From an uncultured Maritimibacter sp. (lineage in GTDB: Bacteria > Pseudomonadota > Alphaproteobacteria > Rhodobacterales > Rhodobacteraceae): 64,000 bases of DNA. Numbering within the stretch: position 1 is the stretch's first letter; every line of letters starts with the position of its first letter. Positions 8,668-17,210 of the stretch are shown piece after piece. The notes under the pieces are model-generated. The model made no database searches. It was not told the origin of the DNA and saw only the letters and a program-made list of their open reading frames with translations. A program made the translations under genes and the position numbers. The stretch lies in contig CAJXYS010000002.1 in the NCBI GenBank assembly GCA_913063035.1, positions 83,384 to 147,383 on the forward strand. The letters are read 5' to 3'.

Positions 8668-9585
8668 GTGGCGGTTCCAAGCTACGAGGATATGATGCTC
8701 CCGATGCTGCAACTGATCGCATCGGGCCATGAGACGATCGCCAGTTGCATTCCCGAGTTGGTCGCAGAATTCGATATATCGGCCGAAGACCAGGACATCA
8801 TGTTGCCCAGCGGGAAGCAGACGCGTCTGAACAACCGTGCGCACTGGTCACGCCAGTACTTGTCTCAAGCCGGTCTCGTTGAGGCGATAAAGAGAGGTCA
8901 CTACCGTATCACCGAACGTGGGAAGCAAGTGCTTCGAGAATCCCCAGGTAGAATCGATAATCAATACCTGTCGCGCTTTGAGGAATTCCAGAATTTCAAG
9001 GCGCGCTCTTCAAAAACGACGGAAGCAAACGGTCCTGCTACGACTCCCACCGCTTCAGGCGACACGCCCGAAGACACAGTTCAATCTGCGATACTACAAA
9101 TCAACGATGCCCTCGCCGCTGAAGTCCTAGAGGCCGTTCACGCTGTCACACCATCCCGGTTCGAACAGCTGATCGTCGACCTCTTGTTGGCTATGGGCTA
9201 CGGAGGCGGCGACCGGTCAATGGGCGCGCGTCTCGGCAGATCCGGCGACGGAGGGATCGACGGAATCATCAACGAAGACGCGCTTGGCCTCGATGCAGTC
9301 TACGTTCAGGCGAAGCGTTATGCCCTGGAAAACAAAGTGGGGCGTCCGGCCCTGCAGGCCTTCGTCGGCTCCCTGACCGGAGAAGGAGCGACGAAAGGCG
9401 TTTTCGTGACGACCTCGGATTTTTCGAGAGAAGCGCGCGACTACGTTGAGCGCGTGCAACAGCGCATCATCCTGATCAATGGCGAGCGCCTCGCGAGGCT
9501 GATGATGACCTACGAAGTCGGCGTACGGGCGCGCCAAACCTTCGTGCTTAAGTCCGTTGATGAGGATTATTTCTCAGACACATGA
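8668..9585 (+). CDS. mrr: Mrr-type restriction endonuclease
   Basis: 305-aa protein resembling E. coli Mrr, a type IV enzyme that cuts methylated DNA. The N-terminal winged-helix (Mrr_N) domain spans about residues 1-90 ([14 protein letters not shown], then [17 protein letters not shown]). The C-terminal PD-(D/E)xK-like domain spans about 160-295, with GDGGIDG (Asp198) and VYVQAK (Gln214, Lys216) as the catalytic residues. GTG start, 4 bases after dxs. Codons are visibly more A/T-rich than in dxs, and no methylase or other restriction gene is adjacent. I read it as a horizontally acquired single-gene insertion. Confidence 0.9.
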   Translation: MAVPSYEDMMLPMLQLIASGHETIASCIPELVAEFDISAEDQDIMLPSGKQTRLNNRAHWSRQYLSQAGLVEAIKRGHYRITERGKQVLRESPGRIDNQYLSRFEEFQNFKARSSKTTEANGPATTPTASGDTPEDTVQSAILQINDALAAEVLEAVHAVTPSRFEQLIVDLLLAMGYGGGDRSMGARLGRSGDGGIDGIINEDALGLDAVYVQAKRYALENKVGRPALQAFVGSLTGEGATKGVFVTTSDFSREARDYVERVQQRIILINGERLARLMMTYEVGVRARQTFVLKSVDEDYFSDT

Positions 9586-9699
9586 TTTTGTCGGTTCTCG
9601 ATCATAGCCCGGCCTTCCGCGACAGTGACAACGGGCCCCGCGGCCGCGCAGCGGGCGTGGGGTGACGAAGGGAATGGCGCCGCAGGCGCCGTCGCGCGG

Positions 9700-10503
9700 T
9701 CAGCGCTCGTCCCCGCGCTCCAGTTTCTTCTCGATGGCCTCTAGGCGGGCGAGCACCTGGTCGCGATAGGCGTCCGTGCGCTCGACGTCCTCGGCGTGGT
9801 GGGCGTCCTGCATCGAATTCACGATCAGGCCCACCAGCAGGTTTACCACGGCGAAGGTGGTGACCATGATGAAGGGCACGAAGAAGGCCCAGGCATAGGG
9901 GTAGGTGTCCATCACAGGGCGCACGATGCCCATCGACCAGCTTTCCAGCGTCATGATCTGGAAGAGCGAATAGGCCGACCGGCCCAGCGTGCCGAACCAC
10001 TCGGGAAAGCTGTCGCCGAAGAGCTTGGTCGACATCACCGCGCCGATGTAGAAGATCAGCCCCATCAGCAGGAAGACCGAGCCCATGCCGGGCAGCGCGG
10101 TGATGAAGCCCTCGACGACCCGGCGCAGCCGCGGCGCGACCGAGACGACGCGCAGCACCCGCAGGATGCGGAGCGCCCGCAGCACGGACATGCTCTGGCT
10201 GCCGGGCACCAGCGAGATGCCGACGATCACGAAGTCGAAGAAACCCCAGCCGGTCTTCAGGTACCGGGGGCCGCGGGCGTAGAGCTTCGCGGCGATCTCG
10301 ACCACGAAGACCGCGAGGCAGGCCCGGTCGAGCCCCACGATCAGCGGGCCGGCCATCGCCATCAGCGTGTCCGAGGTTTCCATGCCGAGCAGCACGGCGT
10401 TGAAGAGGATCACCGCGAAGATGGTGTTGGTCACCGCCGGGCGATCCAGCCAGTCGGCAAGCCTCTCGCGGGGGCTCGGGCGTTTGGGGCGCGTGTCTCT
10501 CAT
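9700..10503 (-). CDS. bacterial voltage-gated sodium channel (NavBac family)
   Basis: 267-aa six-helix channel subunit that would assemble as a tetramer. S4 carries four arginines every third residue (Arg109, 112, 115, 118) in VLRALRILRVLRVV. The pore loop reads TLESWSM at residues 185-191, the sodium-selective filter of NaChBac/NavAb-type channels. S6 (about 207-231) is followed by a cytoplasmic neck and a C-terminal coiled coil (YRDQVLARLEAIEKKLERG), again as in the family. Its ATG overlaps the stop of the upstream RNA methyltransferase (ATGA). Confidence 0.93.
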   Translation of the reverse strand: MRDTRPKRPSPRERLADWLDRPAVTNTIFAVILFNAVLLGMETSDTLMAMAGPLIVGLDRACLAVFVVEIAAKLYARGPRYLKTGWGFFDFVIVGISLVPGSQSMSVLRALRILRVLRVVSVAPRLRRVVEGFITALPGMGSVFLLMGLIFYIGAVMSTKLFGDSFPEWFGTLGRSAYSLFQIMTLESWSMGIVRPVMDTYPYAWAFFVPFIMVTTFAVVNLLVGLIVNSMQDAHHAEDVERTDAYRDQVLARLEAIEKKLERGDER

Positions 10504-11735
10504 TGCGGATCGATATGGGCGCGCGTGAACTGCGCTGCAAGCTCAACATGGGCCGACCAGCGGAACTGGTCCACCAGTTGCACCCAATCGAGGCGGAACC
10601 CCGCCTCGGTGAGGGTTTTCGCGTCGCGCGCGAAGGTGACGGGGTTGCAGGAGACCGCCGCGACGCGCGGCACGCCCGAGACCGCCAGCGCCTGCGTCTG
10701 CGCCGCCGCCCCGGCGCGCGGCGGGTCGATCACCGCCGCGTCGAAGCCGGCCAGCTCATCCGGCTGGAGCGGCCGGCGGAACAGGTCGCGGGTCTCCACC
10801 GTCACCGGTTTCAGCCCCTCGCCGTGACGCCAGCCACGGTCGAGCGCGGCCGTCAGCGCCGCTGTGCCTTCCACGGCATGCACCTCCGCCCGCGCGGCGA
10901 GCGGCAGCGCGAAGGTGCCGCAGCCCGCGAAGAGATCGACCACCCGCACGGCGCCCGCCACGGCCTCGGCCACGGCCGAGACCAGCGCGGCCTCGCCCTC
11001 GGCGGTGGCCTGCAGGAAGGCGCCGGGTGGCGGTACCACGGCCACCCCCCCGAAACGCTGGATCGGCGGCCGGCGTTCGGCGATCTGCTCGCCGTTCCAC
11101 GAGAGCCGCGCAAGATCGGCCCCTGCGCCCAGCGCCGCCAGCTCGGCGCGCAGCTCGAGATCGAGCGCCCTGGCCTCGCGCACCTCGAGATCGACGCCCG
11201 CCTCCGACCGGGTCATGGCGAAGGCAAGCGCGCCCTTGCGGCTGGCGCCGAGCCGGGTCAGCCTTTCGCAGAGGGGAACGATCGCCAGCAGATCCGGGTG
11301 CAGGACGCGGCAATCCGGCACCGCGACGATGGTGTCAGAGGCGCGCGCGTGAAAGCCCACGATCGCCCCCTTCTTGGTGCGGCGCCCGGCCAGCGTCGCG
11401 CGCCGGCGCGCGCCCGGCGGCGACACGGCGGGGGGACGCATCGCGGTCTCCAGCCCCTGCGCGGCCAGCGCGGCCCGGATGACCTGCCGTTTCCAGTCCG
11501 TGACGAAATCTTCCGACGCGTGTTGCAGCGCGCAGGCCCCGCATGCGGCGTAATGCGGGCAGGGTGCGCGCACGCGGTCGGGCGCGGGCGAGAGGATGCG
11601 GGGCGCGTCCATCCGGCCGGCCTCGACGGTGCCCTCGACCATCTCGCCCGGCAAGGCCCGCGGCACGTAAACCGGCCCCGGGGCGATCCCGTCGCCCAGG
11701 TGGCCCAGCCGCTCGATGGTCAGCCGCGTGCTCAT
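10500..11735 (-). CDS. class I SAM-dependent RNA methyltransferase (RlmD/TrmA family)
   Basis: 411-aa RNA 5-methyluridine-type methyltransferase. An N-terminal TRAM-like segment (LTIERLGHLGDGIA) precedes a four-cysteine iron-sulfur cluster motif beginning CPHYAACGACALQHA (about residues 59-73). The SAM-binding domain starts at VVDLFAGCGTFALPLA, with the catalytic-loop motif DPPRAGA and the nucleophile segment AVSCNP. Target could be 23S rRNA U1939, U747 or tRNA U54; which one is not decidable here. It sits between the VOC gene and the sodium channel gene with 4-base overlaps on both sides. Confidence 0.9.
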   Translation of the reverse strand: MSTRLTIERLGHLGDGIAPGPVYVPRALPGEMVEGTVEAGRMDAPRILSPAPDRVRAPCPHYAACGACALQHASEDFVTDWKRQVIRAALAAQGLETAMRPPAVSPPGARRRATLAGRRTKKGAIVGFHARASDTIVAVPDCRVLHPDLLAIVPLCERLTRLGASRKGALAFAMTRSEAGVDLEVREARALDLELRAELAALGAGADLARLSWNGEQIAERRPPIQRFGGVAVVPPPGAFLQATAEGEAALVSAVAEAVAGAVRVVDLFAGCGTFALPLAARAEVHAVEGTAALTAALDRGWRHGEGLKPVTVETRDLFRRPLQPDELAGFDAAVIDPPRAGAAAQTQALAVSGVPRVAAVSCNPVTFARDAKTLTEAGFRLDWVQLVDQFRWSAHVELAAQFTRAHIDPQ

Positions 11736-12160
11736 GCGCCCGCCTTCGGCACCGCGGGGGAAAAGGCCTGGCCCTCGGGCGCGAGGATCGTCGCCTCGCG
11801 CAGCCCGTGCGGCTTGTCCGCCGGGGGTTCGAGCACGATGCCGCCCGCGGCCTCGGCCCGCATCGCCGCGGTATCCGGGTCGATCCCGAAGAGGTAGATC
11901 TGGATGCCCGCGCCGCGCAGGCCCGCCTCGGGCAGGAGCCCGTGCAGCGGGTGGGCGCCGTAGGTCGCGTCCGCATGCACCTGGATCAGCGCATCGCCAT
12001 GGCGCAGGATGGCGAAGTCAGCGCTGACGCGGTGGGCCGAAAGCCCGAAGACCGCGGTCATGAACCCGGCCAGCCCGGCGACGTCCCGGGTCAGGATGTT
12101 GATGCCGACGCCGGCCAGGCTCTGGCCGAATTCCTCGGCCGATACGGTTTCGAGATCCAT
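11732..12160 (-). CDS. VOC superfamily (glyoxalase/dioxygenase-like) protein
   Basis: 142-aa protein with the vicinal-oxygen-chelate fold pattern: GVGINILTRDVAGLAGFMTAVFGL opens the first beta-alpha-beta unit and GIQIYLFGIDPDTAAMRAEAAGG opens the second. These small proteins bind metal or ligands in lyase, dioxygenase or resistance roles; the substrate is unknown. It overlaps the RNA methyltransferase by four bases, and about 95 bases separate it from the ABC exporter genes upstream. Confidence 0.8.
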   Translation of the reverse strand: MDLETVSAEEFGQSLAGVGINILTRDVAGLAGFMTAVFGLSAHRVSADFAILRHGDALIQVHADATYGAHPLHGLLPEAGLRGAGIQIYLFGIDPDTAAMRAEAAGGIVLEPPADKPHGLREATILAPEGQAFSPAVPKAGA

Positions 12161-12254
12161 GGAACGGGCTCCGCTGACGGCATGATCCCGGGGACGGTAC
12201 GGGCCGGCGGCAGCGGCCGCAAGCGGCGCGGCGCACCGGGTCCCGCCCGGTCAC

Positions 12255-14090
12255 CTACTCCGCCGCGGCGTCGATCCCGATGAAGCCCCCGGACTGGCGG
12301 TTCCAGTACCCGGCATAGAGCCCGCCTTTCGCCAGCAGCTCGGCATGGGTGCCGTCCTCCACGATCCGGCCGGCATCGAGCACCACGATCCGGTCCATCT
12401 CGGCGATGGTCGAGAGCCGGTGCGCGATGGCGATCACGGTCTTGCCTTCCATCACCCGGTGAAGCGCCTGCTGGATCGTCGCCTCGACCTCCGAGTCCAG
12501 CGCCGACGTCGCCTCGTCCAGCACCAGGACGGGCGCGTCCTTCAGGATCGCGCGGGCCAGCGCGATGCGCTGGCGCTGCCCGCCCGAGAGCTTGACCCCG
12601 CGCTCGCCCAGATGGGCGTCGTATCCGCTGCGCCCGCGGCTGTCGCGCAACCCGAGGATGAACGCATGCGCCTCGGCCTGTTTCGCGGCGGCGATCATGT
12701 CGTCATCGGACGCGTCCGGTCGGCCGTACAGGATGTTCTCGCGCGCGGAGCGATTGAACATGGCGGTTTCCTGCGTGACCATCCCGATCTGCCGGCGCAG
12801 GCTTTCCTGGGTCACGTCCCGCAGGTCGCGGCCATCCACGGTGACGCGCCCGGTCTCGGGATCGTAGAGGCGCAGCAAAAGCGCGACCAGCGTGGATTTC
12901 CCCGCCCCAGACGCGCCGACCAGGCCCAGTTTCTCGCCCGGCGCCACCGTCAGCGTCACGTCGCGCAGCCCGCCGGTTTCGCGGCCATAGGTGAAGGTCA
13001 CGCCCTCGAAGCCGATCCGCCCCGCGACATGGGGCAGGTCGGCCGCATCCGGCGCGTCGGTGAGTCCGTGGGGCGGGGTCAGCGTCCGCATCCCGTCCTC
13101 GGCCTCGCCGACATTCGAATAGATCGCCATCAGCGTGAAGCTGACCCAGCCGGTCATCTGCGCGATGCGGATCGAAACGGCCCCCGCCGCGGCGATATCG
13201 CCCGGGCTCGCGATACCCTTCGTCCAGAGCCAGAGCGTCAACCCGACGAGCAGCACCGGCAGGATACCGGCCAGCGTCATCAGCGAGAAGCGGAAGGCGA
13301 CGGCGACCCGCCCGAAGCCGAGCGCATGGTCGCGGAATTCCTCCATCGCGCCGAGCGCGGCGTGGTCCTCGTGCTCGGAATGGGCGAAGAGCTTGACCGT
13401 CTTGATGTTCGTGACCGTGTCCACCACCTGGCCGGACACCATCGCCCGCGCCCCCGCCCGCGCCTTCGACCGGGCGCGGATGCGCGGCAGAAAGAGCCGG
13501 ATCAGCGCGATATAGGCCACGAGCCAGACCGCCAGCGTCACCGCGACCCGCCAGTCGATCGCCCCGAGCAGGGCCGCCGCGCCGACCAGCGAGGCCAGTG
13601 CGAAGGCGACCACGTTGATCACCTCGACCAGAACGTCCGTCACGGCGCGGGCCGTCTGCATCTGCTTCTGCGCGATGCGCCCGGCGAAATCCTCGTCGAA
13701 GAAACTGACCGCCTGGCCCAGCGTGTGCCGGTGCAGCCGCGACAGGACCAGCGGCAGGACATTGGGCTGCACGACGATCGAGGTGGTCGCGGAACTGGCC
13801 GCGAAGGTGATCGGGCGCAGGATCACGAAGAAGGCGAGAACCGCGAGCAGCATACCGCCGTTCTCGGCGAAGAAGGCCGCCGGCCCGCTGGCCAGCGCGG
13901 TGTCGATCACGTGCCCGAGGATCAGCGCGGTCACCACCTCGACGACCCCCGCCGCCATCGAGACCACGCCCCCCAGGATCAGCACAGGCCAGGCACCGGC
14001 GAGACACCAGCGGAAGAAGGCCGCCAGCGTCCGCGGCGGCGGCCCGACCGCCGGGCGGAACGCGTCGATGAGACCCGCGAGCCAGGTCAT
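12255..14090 (-). CDS. ABC transporter, fused permease/ATPase (exporter half 2)
   Basis: 611-aa half-transporter. Six membrane helices lie within about residues 30-330, then a nucleotide-binding domain from about 355 with Walker A GASGAGKST, signature LSGGQ, Walker B VLVLDEATSALDS and H-loop AHRLST. The domain is complete, so both ATP sites of a heterodimer would be canonical. It overlaps the upstream paralogue by four bases (ATGA) and their C-termini are closely similar (both end RQSGGFIG plus a short tail). Such pairs in Rhodobacterales resemble MsbA/multidrug exporters; substrate not known. Confidence 0.88.
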   Translation of the reverse strand: MTWLAGLIDAFRPAVGPPPRTLAAFFRWCLAGAWPVLILGGVVSMAAGVVEVVTALILGHVIDTALASGPAAFFAENGGMLLAVLAFFVILRPITFAASSATTSIVVQPNVLPLVLSRLHRHTLGQAVSFFDEDFAGRIAQKQMQTARAVTDVLVEVINVVAFALASLVGAAALLGAIDWRVAVTLAVWLVAYIALIRLFLPRIRARSKARAGARAMVSGQVVDTVTNIKTVKLFAHSEHEDHAALGAMEEFRDHALGFGRVAVAFRFSLMTLAGILPVLLVGLTLWLWTKGIASPGDIAAAGAVSIRIAQMTGWVSFTLMAIYSNVGEAEDGMRTLTPPHGLTDAPDAADLPHVAGRIGFEGVTFTYGRETGGLRDVTLTVAPGEKLGLVGASGAGKSTLVALLLRLYDPETGRVTVDGRDLRDVTQESLRRQIGMVTQETAMFNRSARENILYGRPDASDDDMIAAAKQAEAHAFILGLRDSRGRSGYDAHLGERGVKLSGGQRQRIALARAILKDAPVLVLDEATSALDSEVEATIQQALHRVMEGKTVIAIAHRLSTIAEMDRIVVLDAGRIVEDGTHAELLAKGGLYAGYWNRQSGGFIGIDAAAE

Positions 14091-15931
14091 TCCGTGGCCT
14101 CGTCGGTGCCGATGAACCCGCCCGACTGCCGCGCCCAGAAGCTGGCATAGGCCCCGCCACGGGCCAGCAGCTCTTCGTGGGTGCCGTCCTCGGCCACGTG
14201 CCCGTCGTCCAGCACGATGATCCGGTCGAGCCGCGCGATGGTGGACAGCCGGTGCGCGATGGCGATCACGGTCTTGCCTTCCATGAGGCCGTAAAGCGTG
14301 GTCTGGATCGCGGCCTCGACCTCGGAGTCGAGCGCCGAGGTCGCCTCGTCCAGCACCAGGATCGGCGCGTTCTTGAGGATCACCCGGGCCAGCGCGATCC
14401 GCTGGCGCTGCCCGCCCGAGAGCTTGACCCCGCGCTCGCCGACATGGGCGTCATAGCCCCGGCGGCCGGCGGAATCCTCGAGATCGAGTATGAAATCATG
14501 TGCCTCGGCCCGCCTGGCGGCCTCGACCATCTCGGCCTCGCCGGCATCGGGGCGCCCATAGAGGATATTATCCCGGACCGAGCGGTGCATCAGCGCGCTG
14601 TCCTGCGTGACCATCCCGATCTGGCGGCGCAGGCTGTCCTGCGTGACATGCGAGATGTCCTGCCCGTCGATCAACACGCGCCCCGCCTCGCTGTCGTAGA
14701 AGCGCAGCAGCAGCTTCACCAGCGTGGACTTTCCCGCCCCGGAGCGCCCGACGATCCCGACCTTTTCGCCGGGCGCGACGGTCAGCGTCACATCCTGCAA
14801 GCCGCCCCGGCCGCGCCCGTAGTGATGGCTGACGCCCTCGAAGCGGATCTCGCCCCGCGCGACGTCGAGCGCCCCCGCCCCGGGCCTGTCCGTCAGCGCG
14901 ATGGGCTGGGCGATGGTCTCCATCCCCTCGGCCACGACGCCGAGCTGGCGAAAGAAGCTCGACAGCGCCCACATGATCCAGCCGGTCATCGCGTTGAGCC
15001 GCAGCGTCAGCGCCGCCGCCGCGGCGACGATCCCGACCGACGCCGTGCCCTGCGCCCAGAGCAGGATCGCCCAGCCGACGACGCCCACGATCAGCACACC
15101 GTTGATCAGCGTCAGCGCGACATCCATCGTGGTGAAGATCCGCATCTCCCGGGCGAAGGTGCGGCGCGCGTCCTCGATCGCTTCCCTGGCATAGGCCATC
15201 TCGTTGTCGTGCTGGGCGAACAGCTTGACCGAGTCGATGTTGGTATAGGCGTCGACCACCCGGCCGGTGACGGCCGAGCGCGCGTCGGCCGCGGCTTTCG
15301 ACGCCGGTCCGACCCGGCGCATCGTCCAGCGCACCAGCCAGGCATAAAGCCCGAGCCACAGCAGCAGCGGCAGCGCCAGACGCGGATCGGCATCGGTCAG
15401 CAGGATCAGCGAGCCGATCATGTAGGCGACCGAGAAGGTGATGGCGTCGAAGAGCTGGAACACCGCCTCGCCGGCGGCGGGCGGGGTCTGCATGATCCGG
15501 TTCGCGATCCGCCCCGCGAAATCGTTTTCGAACCAGCCCACCGACTGGCGCAGAACCTGCCCGTGCGCCCGCCAGCGGAAGAGCGTGCCGTAATTCGGCA
15601 GGATCGCGTTGTTGATCACCGCCACGTCGAGCCCCTGCAGCAGCGGGCGGATCACGAGAATGAACGCCGCGATCCCGATCAGCTCCCAGGCATGATCGGC
15701 CAGCACCACGGCCGGTTCGCCGGTGGACAGAAGATCGACCACCCGGCCCATGTAGAAGATGAGCCCCACCTCGACGAAGGCGACGATCACCGACAGCAGC
15801 GTGGCCAGCGCGAAGACCTTTCGGAAGGGCTGCGACCAGCCGCGCATGAACGGCCAGAGCCGGCGCGGCGGGGCGTCGGTCTGGGCATGGGCGGTATAGG
15901 GATCGACCAGGCTTTCGAAAAAGCGGAACAT
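14087..15931 (-). CDS. ABC transporter, fused permease/ATPase (exporter half 1)
   Basis: 614-aa exporter half with the same order as its neighbour: transmembrane domain in about the first 340 residues, then Walker A GRSGAGKST, LSGGQ, Walker B ILVLDEATSALDS and AHRLST. I chose ATG 15931 (MFRFFESL) because AGAAAGG precedes it by about seven bases; an in-frame ATG six codons earlier has its GGAG only two bases away. First gene of the pair, likely an inner-membrane heterodimer. Substrate unknown. Confidence 0.88.
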   Translation of the reverse strand: MFRFFESLVDPYTAHAQTDAPPRRLWPFMRGWSQPFRKVFALATLLSVIVAFVEVGLIFYMGRVVDLLSTGEPAVVLADHAWELIGIAAFILVIRPLLQGLDVAVINNAILPNYGTLFRWRAHGQVLRQSVGWFENDFAGRIANRIMQTPPAAGEAVFQLFDAITFSVAYMIGSLILLTDADPRLALPLLLWLGLYAWLVRWTMRRVGPASKAAADARSAVTGRVVDAYTNIDSVKLFAQHDNEMAYAREAIEDARRTFAREMRIFTTMDVALTLINGVLIVGVVGWAILLWAQGTASVGIVAAAAALTLRLNAMTGWIMWALSSFFRQLGVVAEGMETIAQPIALTDRPGAGALDVARGEIRFEGVSHHYGRGRGGLQDVTLTVAPGEKVGIVGRSGAGKSTLVKLLLRFYDSEAGRVLIDGQDISHVTQDSLRRQIGMVTQDSALMHRSVRDNILYGRPDAGEAEMVEAARRAEAHDFILDLEDSAGRRGYDAHVGERGVKLSGGQRQRIALARVILKNAPILVLDEATSALDSEVEAAIQTTLYGLMEGKTVIAIAHRLSTIARLDRIIVLDDGHVAEDGTHEELLARGGAYASFWARQSGGFIGTDEATE

Positions 15932-15971
15932 TCCGGCGCCTTTCTTCATCTCTCCGGATATAGCCCGGCGC

Positions 15972-16556
15972 CTAGAGGAAGACCATGACGGCCGATCCCG
16001 CCAGCGCCGCCGCCATCACGCCCATGAAGATCGACCAGGCGCGCGGCGTCGTCAGCAGGTAGGTCAGGAGAGATCCCGCCCAGCTCCAGAACAGGCAGAC
16101 GAAGAGGTTGATCCCGGAAAAGGCCGCGGCAAGCCGCAGCGCCTCGACTTCCGGCGAGAGCCCGGCCGGGTACCCGGCCGAGGCCGCCAGGGCCACCGCC
16201 CAGACCTTGGGGTTGACCCATTGGAACAGCACCGCCTGCACCAGCGTGAAGGGCCGGTCGACCCGCGCGCTCCGCGGCCGGCGGGCGGCGGTCGCCAGGC
16301 GCCAGGCCATCCACAGGATCCAGCCCGCCGCCGCCAGTTGCAGCGCCAGCTTCAGGCCGGGCGCCGCAAGCAGAAGCGCCGCCACGCCCAGCCCGGCCAC
16401 CGCGGCGATGACGCCCACGCCCAGCGCCACGCCCGCCACATGGGGCAGGGTGCGGCGAAAGCCGAAGCGCGCGCCGGACGCGGTCAGCAGGATGACGTTC
16501 GGGCCCGGCGAGAACAGCCCGGCGAAGACGAAGAGATAAAGCGGGTCGATCCCCAT
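15972..16556 (-). CDS. LysE/RhtB family amino acid exporter
   Basis: 194-aa inner-membrane protein with about five or six hydrophobic helices. The family signature SPGPN (residues 16-20, in GLFSPGPNVILL) is near the N-terminus, and FQWVNPKVW occurs in the middle of the protein as is usual. Members export basic or neutral amino acids and homoserine lactone-like compounds; the substrate is not clear. It starts one base after the stop of a related gene, so the two probably arose by tandem duplication and are co-expressed. Confidence 0.87.
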   Translation of the reverse strand: MGIDPLYLFVFAGLFSPGPNVILLTASGARFGFRRTLPHVAGVALGVGVIAAVAGLGVAALLLAAPGLKLALQLAAAGWILWMAWRLATAARRPRSARVDRPFTLVQAVLFQWVNPKVWAVALAASAGYPAGLSPEVEALRLAAAFSGINLFVCLFWSWAGSLLTYLLTTPRAWSIFMGVMAAALAGSAVMVFL

Positions 16557-16557
16557 G

Positions 16558-17154
16558 TCAGCCGCGGAAGAGCAGCATGACCGAGACGACGATCAGCCCG
16601 GCCATGACCCGGTTGAACCACGTCAGCCGGTCGTCGGTCGTCAGCCACCGCGTCAGGATCCGGCCCGCGCCCGCCCAGGTGGAGGCCGACAGCAGCCCGA
16701 CCGCCACGAAGGTCGCCGCGACAATCCCGGCGGTGACCAGCGGCGCCGCGCCGCTGATGAACTGCGCGGTGACGCCGACCGCCATGGCCCAGGCCTTGGG
16801 ATTGATCCATTGGAACCCCGCGGCCTCGACGAAGGTGAAGGGCCGCGGCGCGGCGCCCCGCGCGCCAAGCCCGCCGGAGCGTGCGATCTGCCAGGCCACC
16901 CAGAGCATCAGCGCCGCCCCGCCCCAGCGCAGGGTCTCGCGCAGAAGCGCGCTGGCCTGGAACAGCTCGCCGAGGAACAGCCCGACGAGAAAGATCATCA
17001 GCGGGAACCCGAGCGCGATCCCGAGCACGTGCGGCACGGTCCGGCGCAGCCCGAAGGTCGCGCCCGAACTGGCCACCAGTGCGTTGTTCGGGCCCGGCGT
17101 CCAGGCCGCCGCAACGGCAAGGCCCAACAGGCTGAGAAAGGTATCGAACGGCAT
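16558..17154 (-). CDS. LysE/RhtB family amino acid exporter (tandem paralogue)
   Basis: 198-aa paralogue of the following gene, sharing TPGPNNALVASSGATFG near residue 19 and FQWINPKAWAM in the middle. Hydrophobic throughout with about six helices. The gap to the next gene is one base. The two copies differ clearly in sequence, so their substrates may differ. The 56-base gap upstream, before cca, shows no feature. Confidence 0.87.
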   Translation of the reverse strand: MPFDTFLSLLGLAVAAAWTPGPNNALVASSGATFGLRRTVPHVLGIALGFPLMIFLVGLFLGELFQASALLRETLRWGGAALMLWVAWQIARSGGLGARGAAPRPFTFVEAAGFQWINPKAWAMAVGVTAQFISGAAPLVTAGIVAATFVAVGLLSASTWAGAGRILTRWLTTDDRLTWFNRVMAGLIVVSVMLLFRG

Positions 17155-17210
17155 CGTGGCCCCGATAGGTCGGAATTACTGACCCAGTCTGCGGCGCCCC
17201 CCGCGGGGCG

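Noticed and set aside
9158..9165. GGTTCGAA, resembling a tRNA T-loop
   Set aside because: It lies inside the mrr coding frame and no cloverleaf can be built around it. No tRNA was found in the window.
14087..17154. Mobile element or recent duplication signature around the paired ABC and paired LysE genes
   Set aside because: The paralogues are diverged, lack flanking direct repeats or transposase, and have the same composition as neighbours. They look like old tandem duplications.
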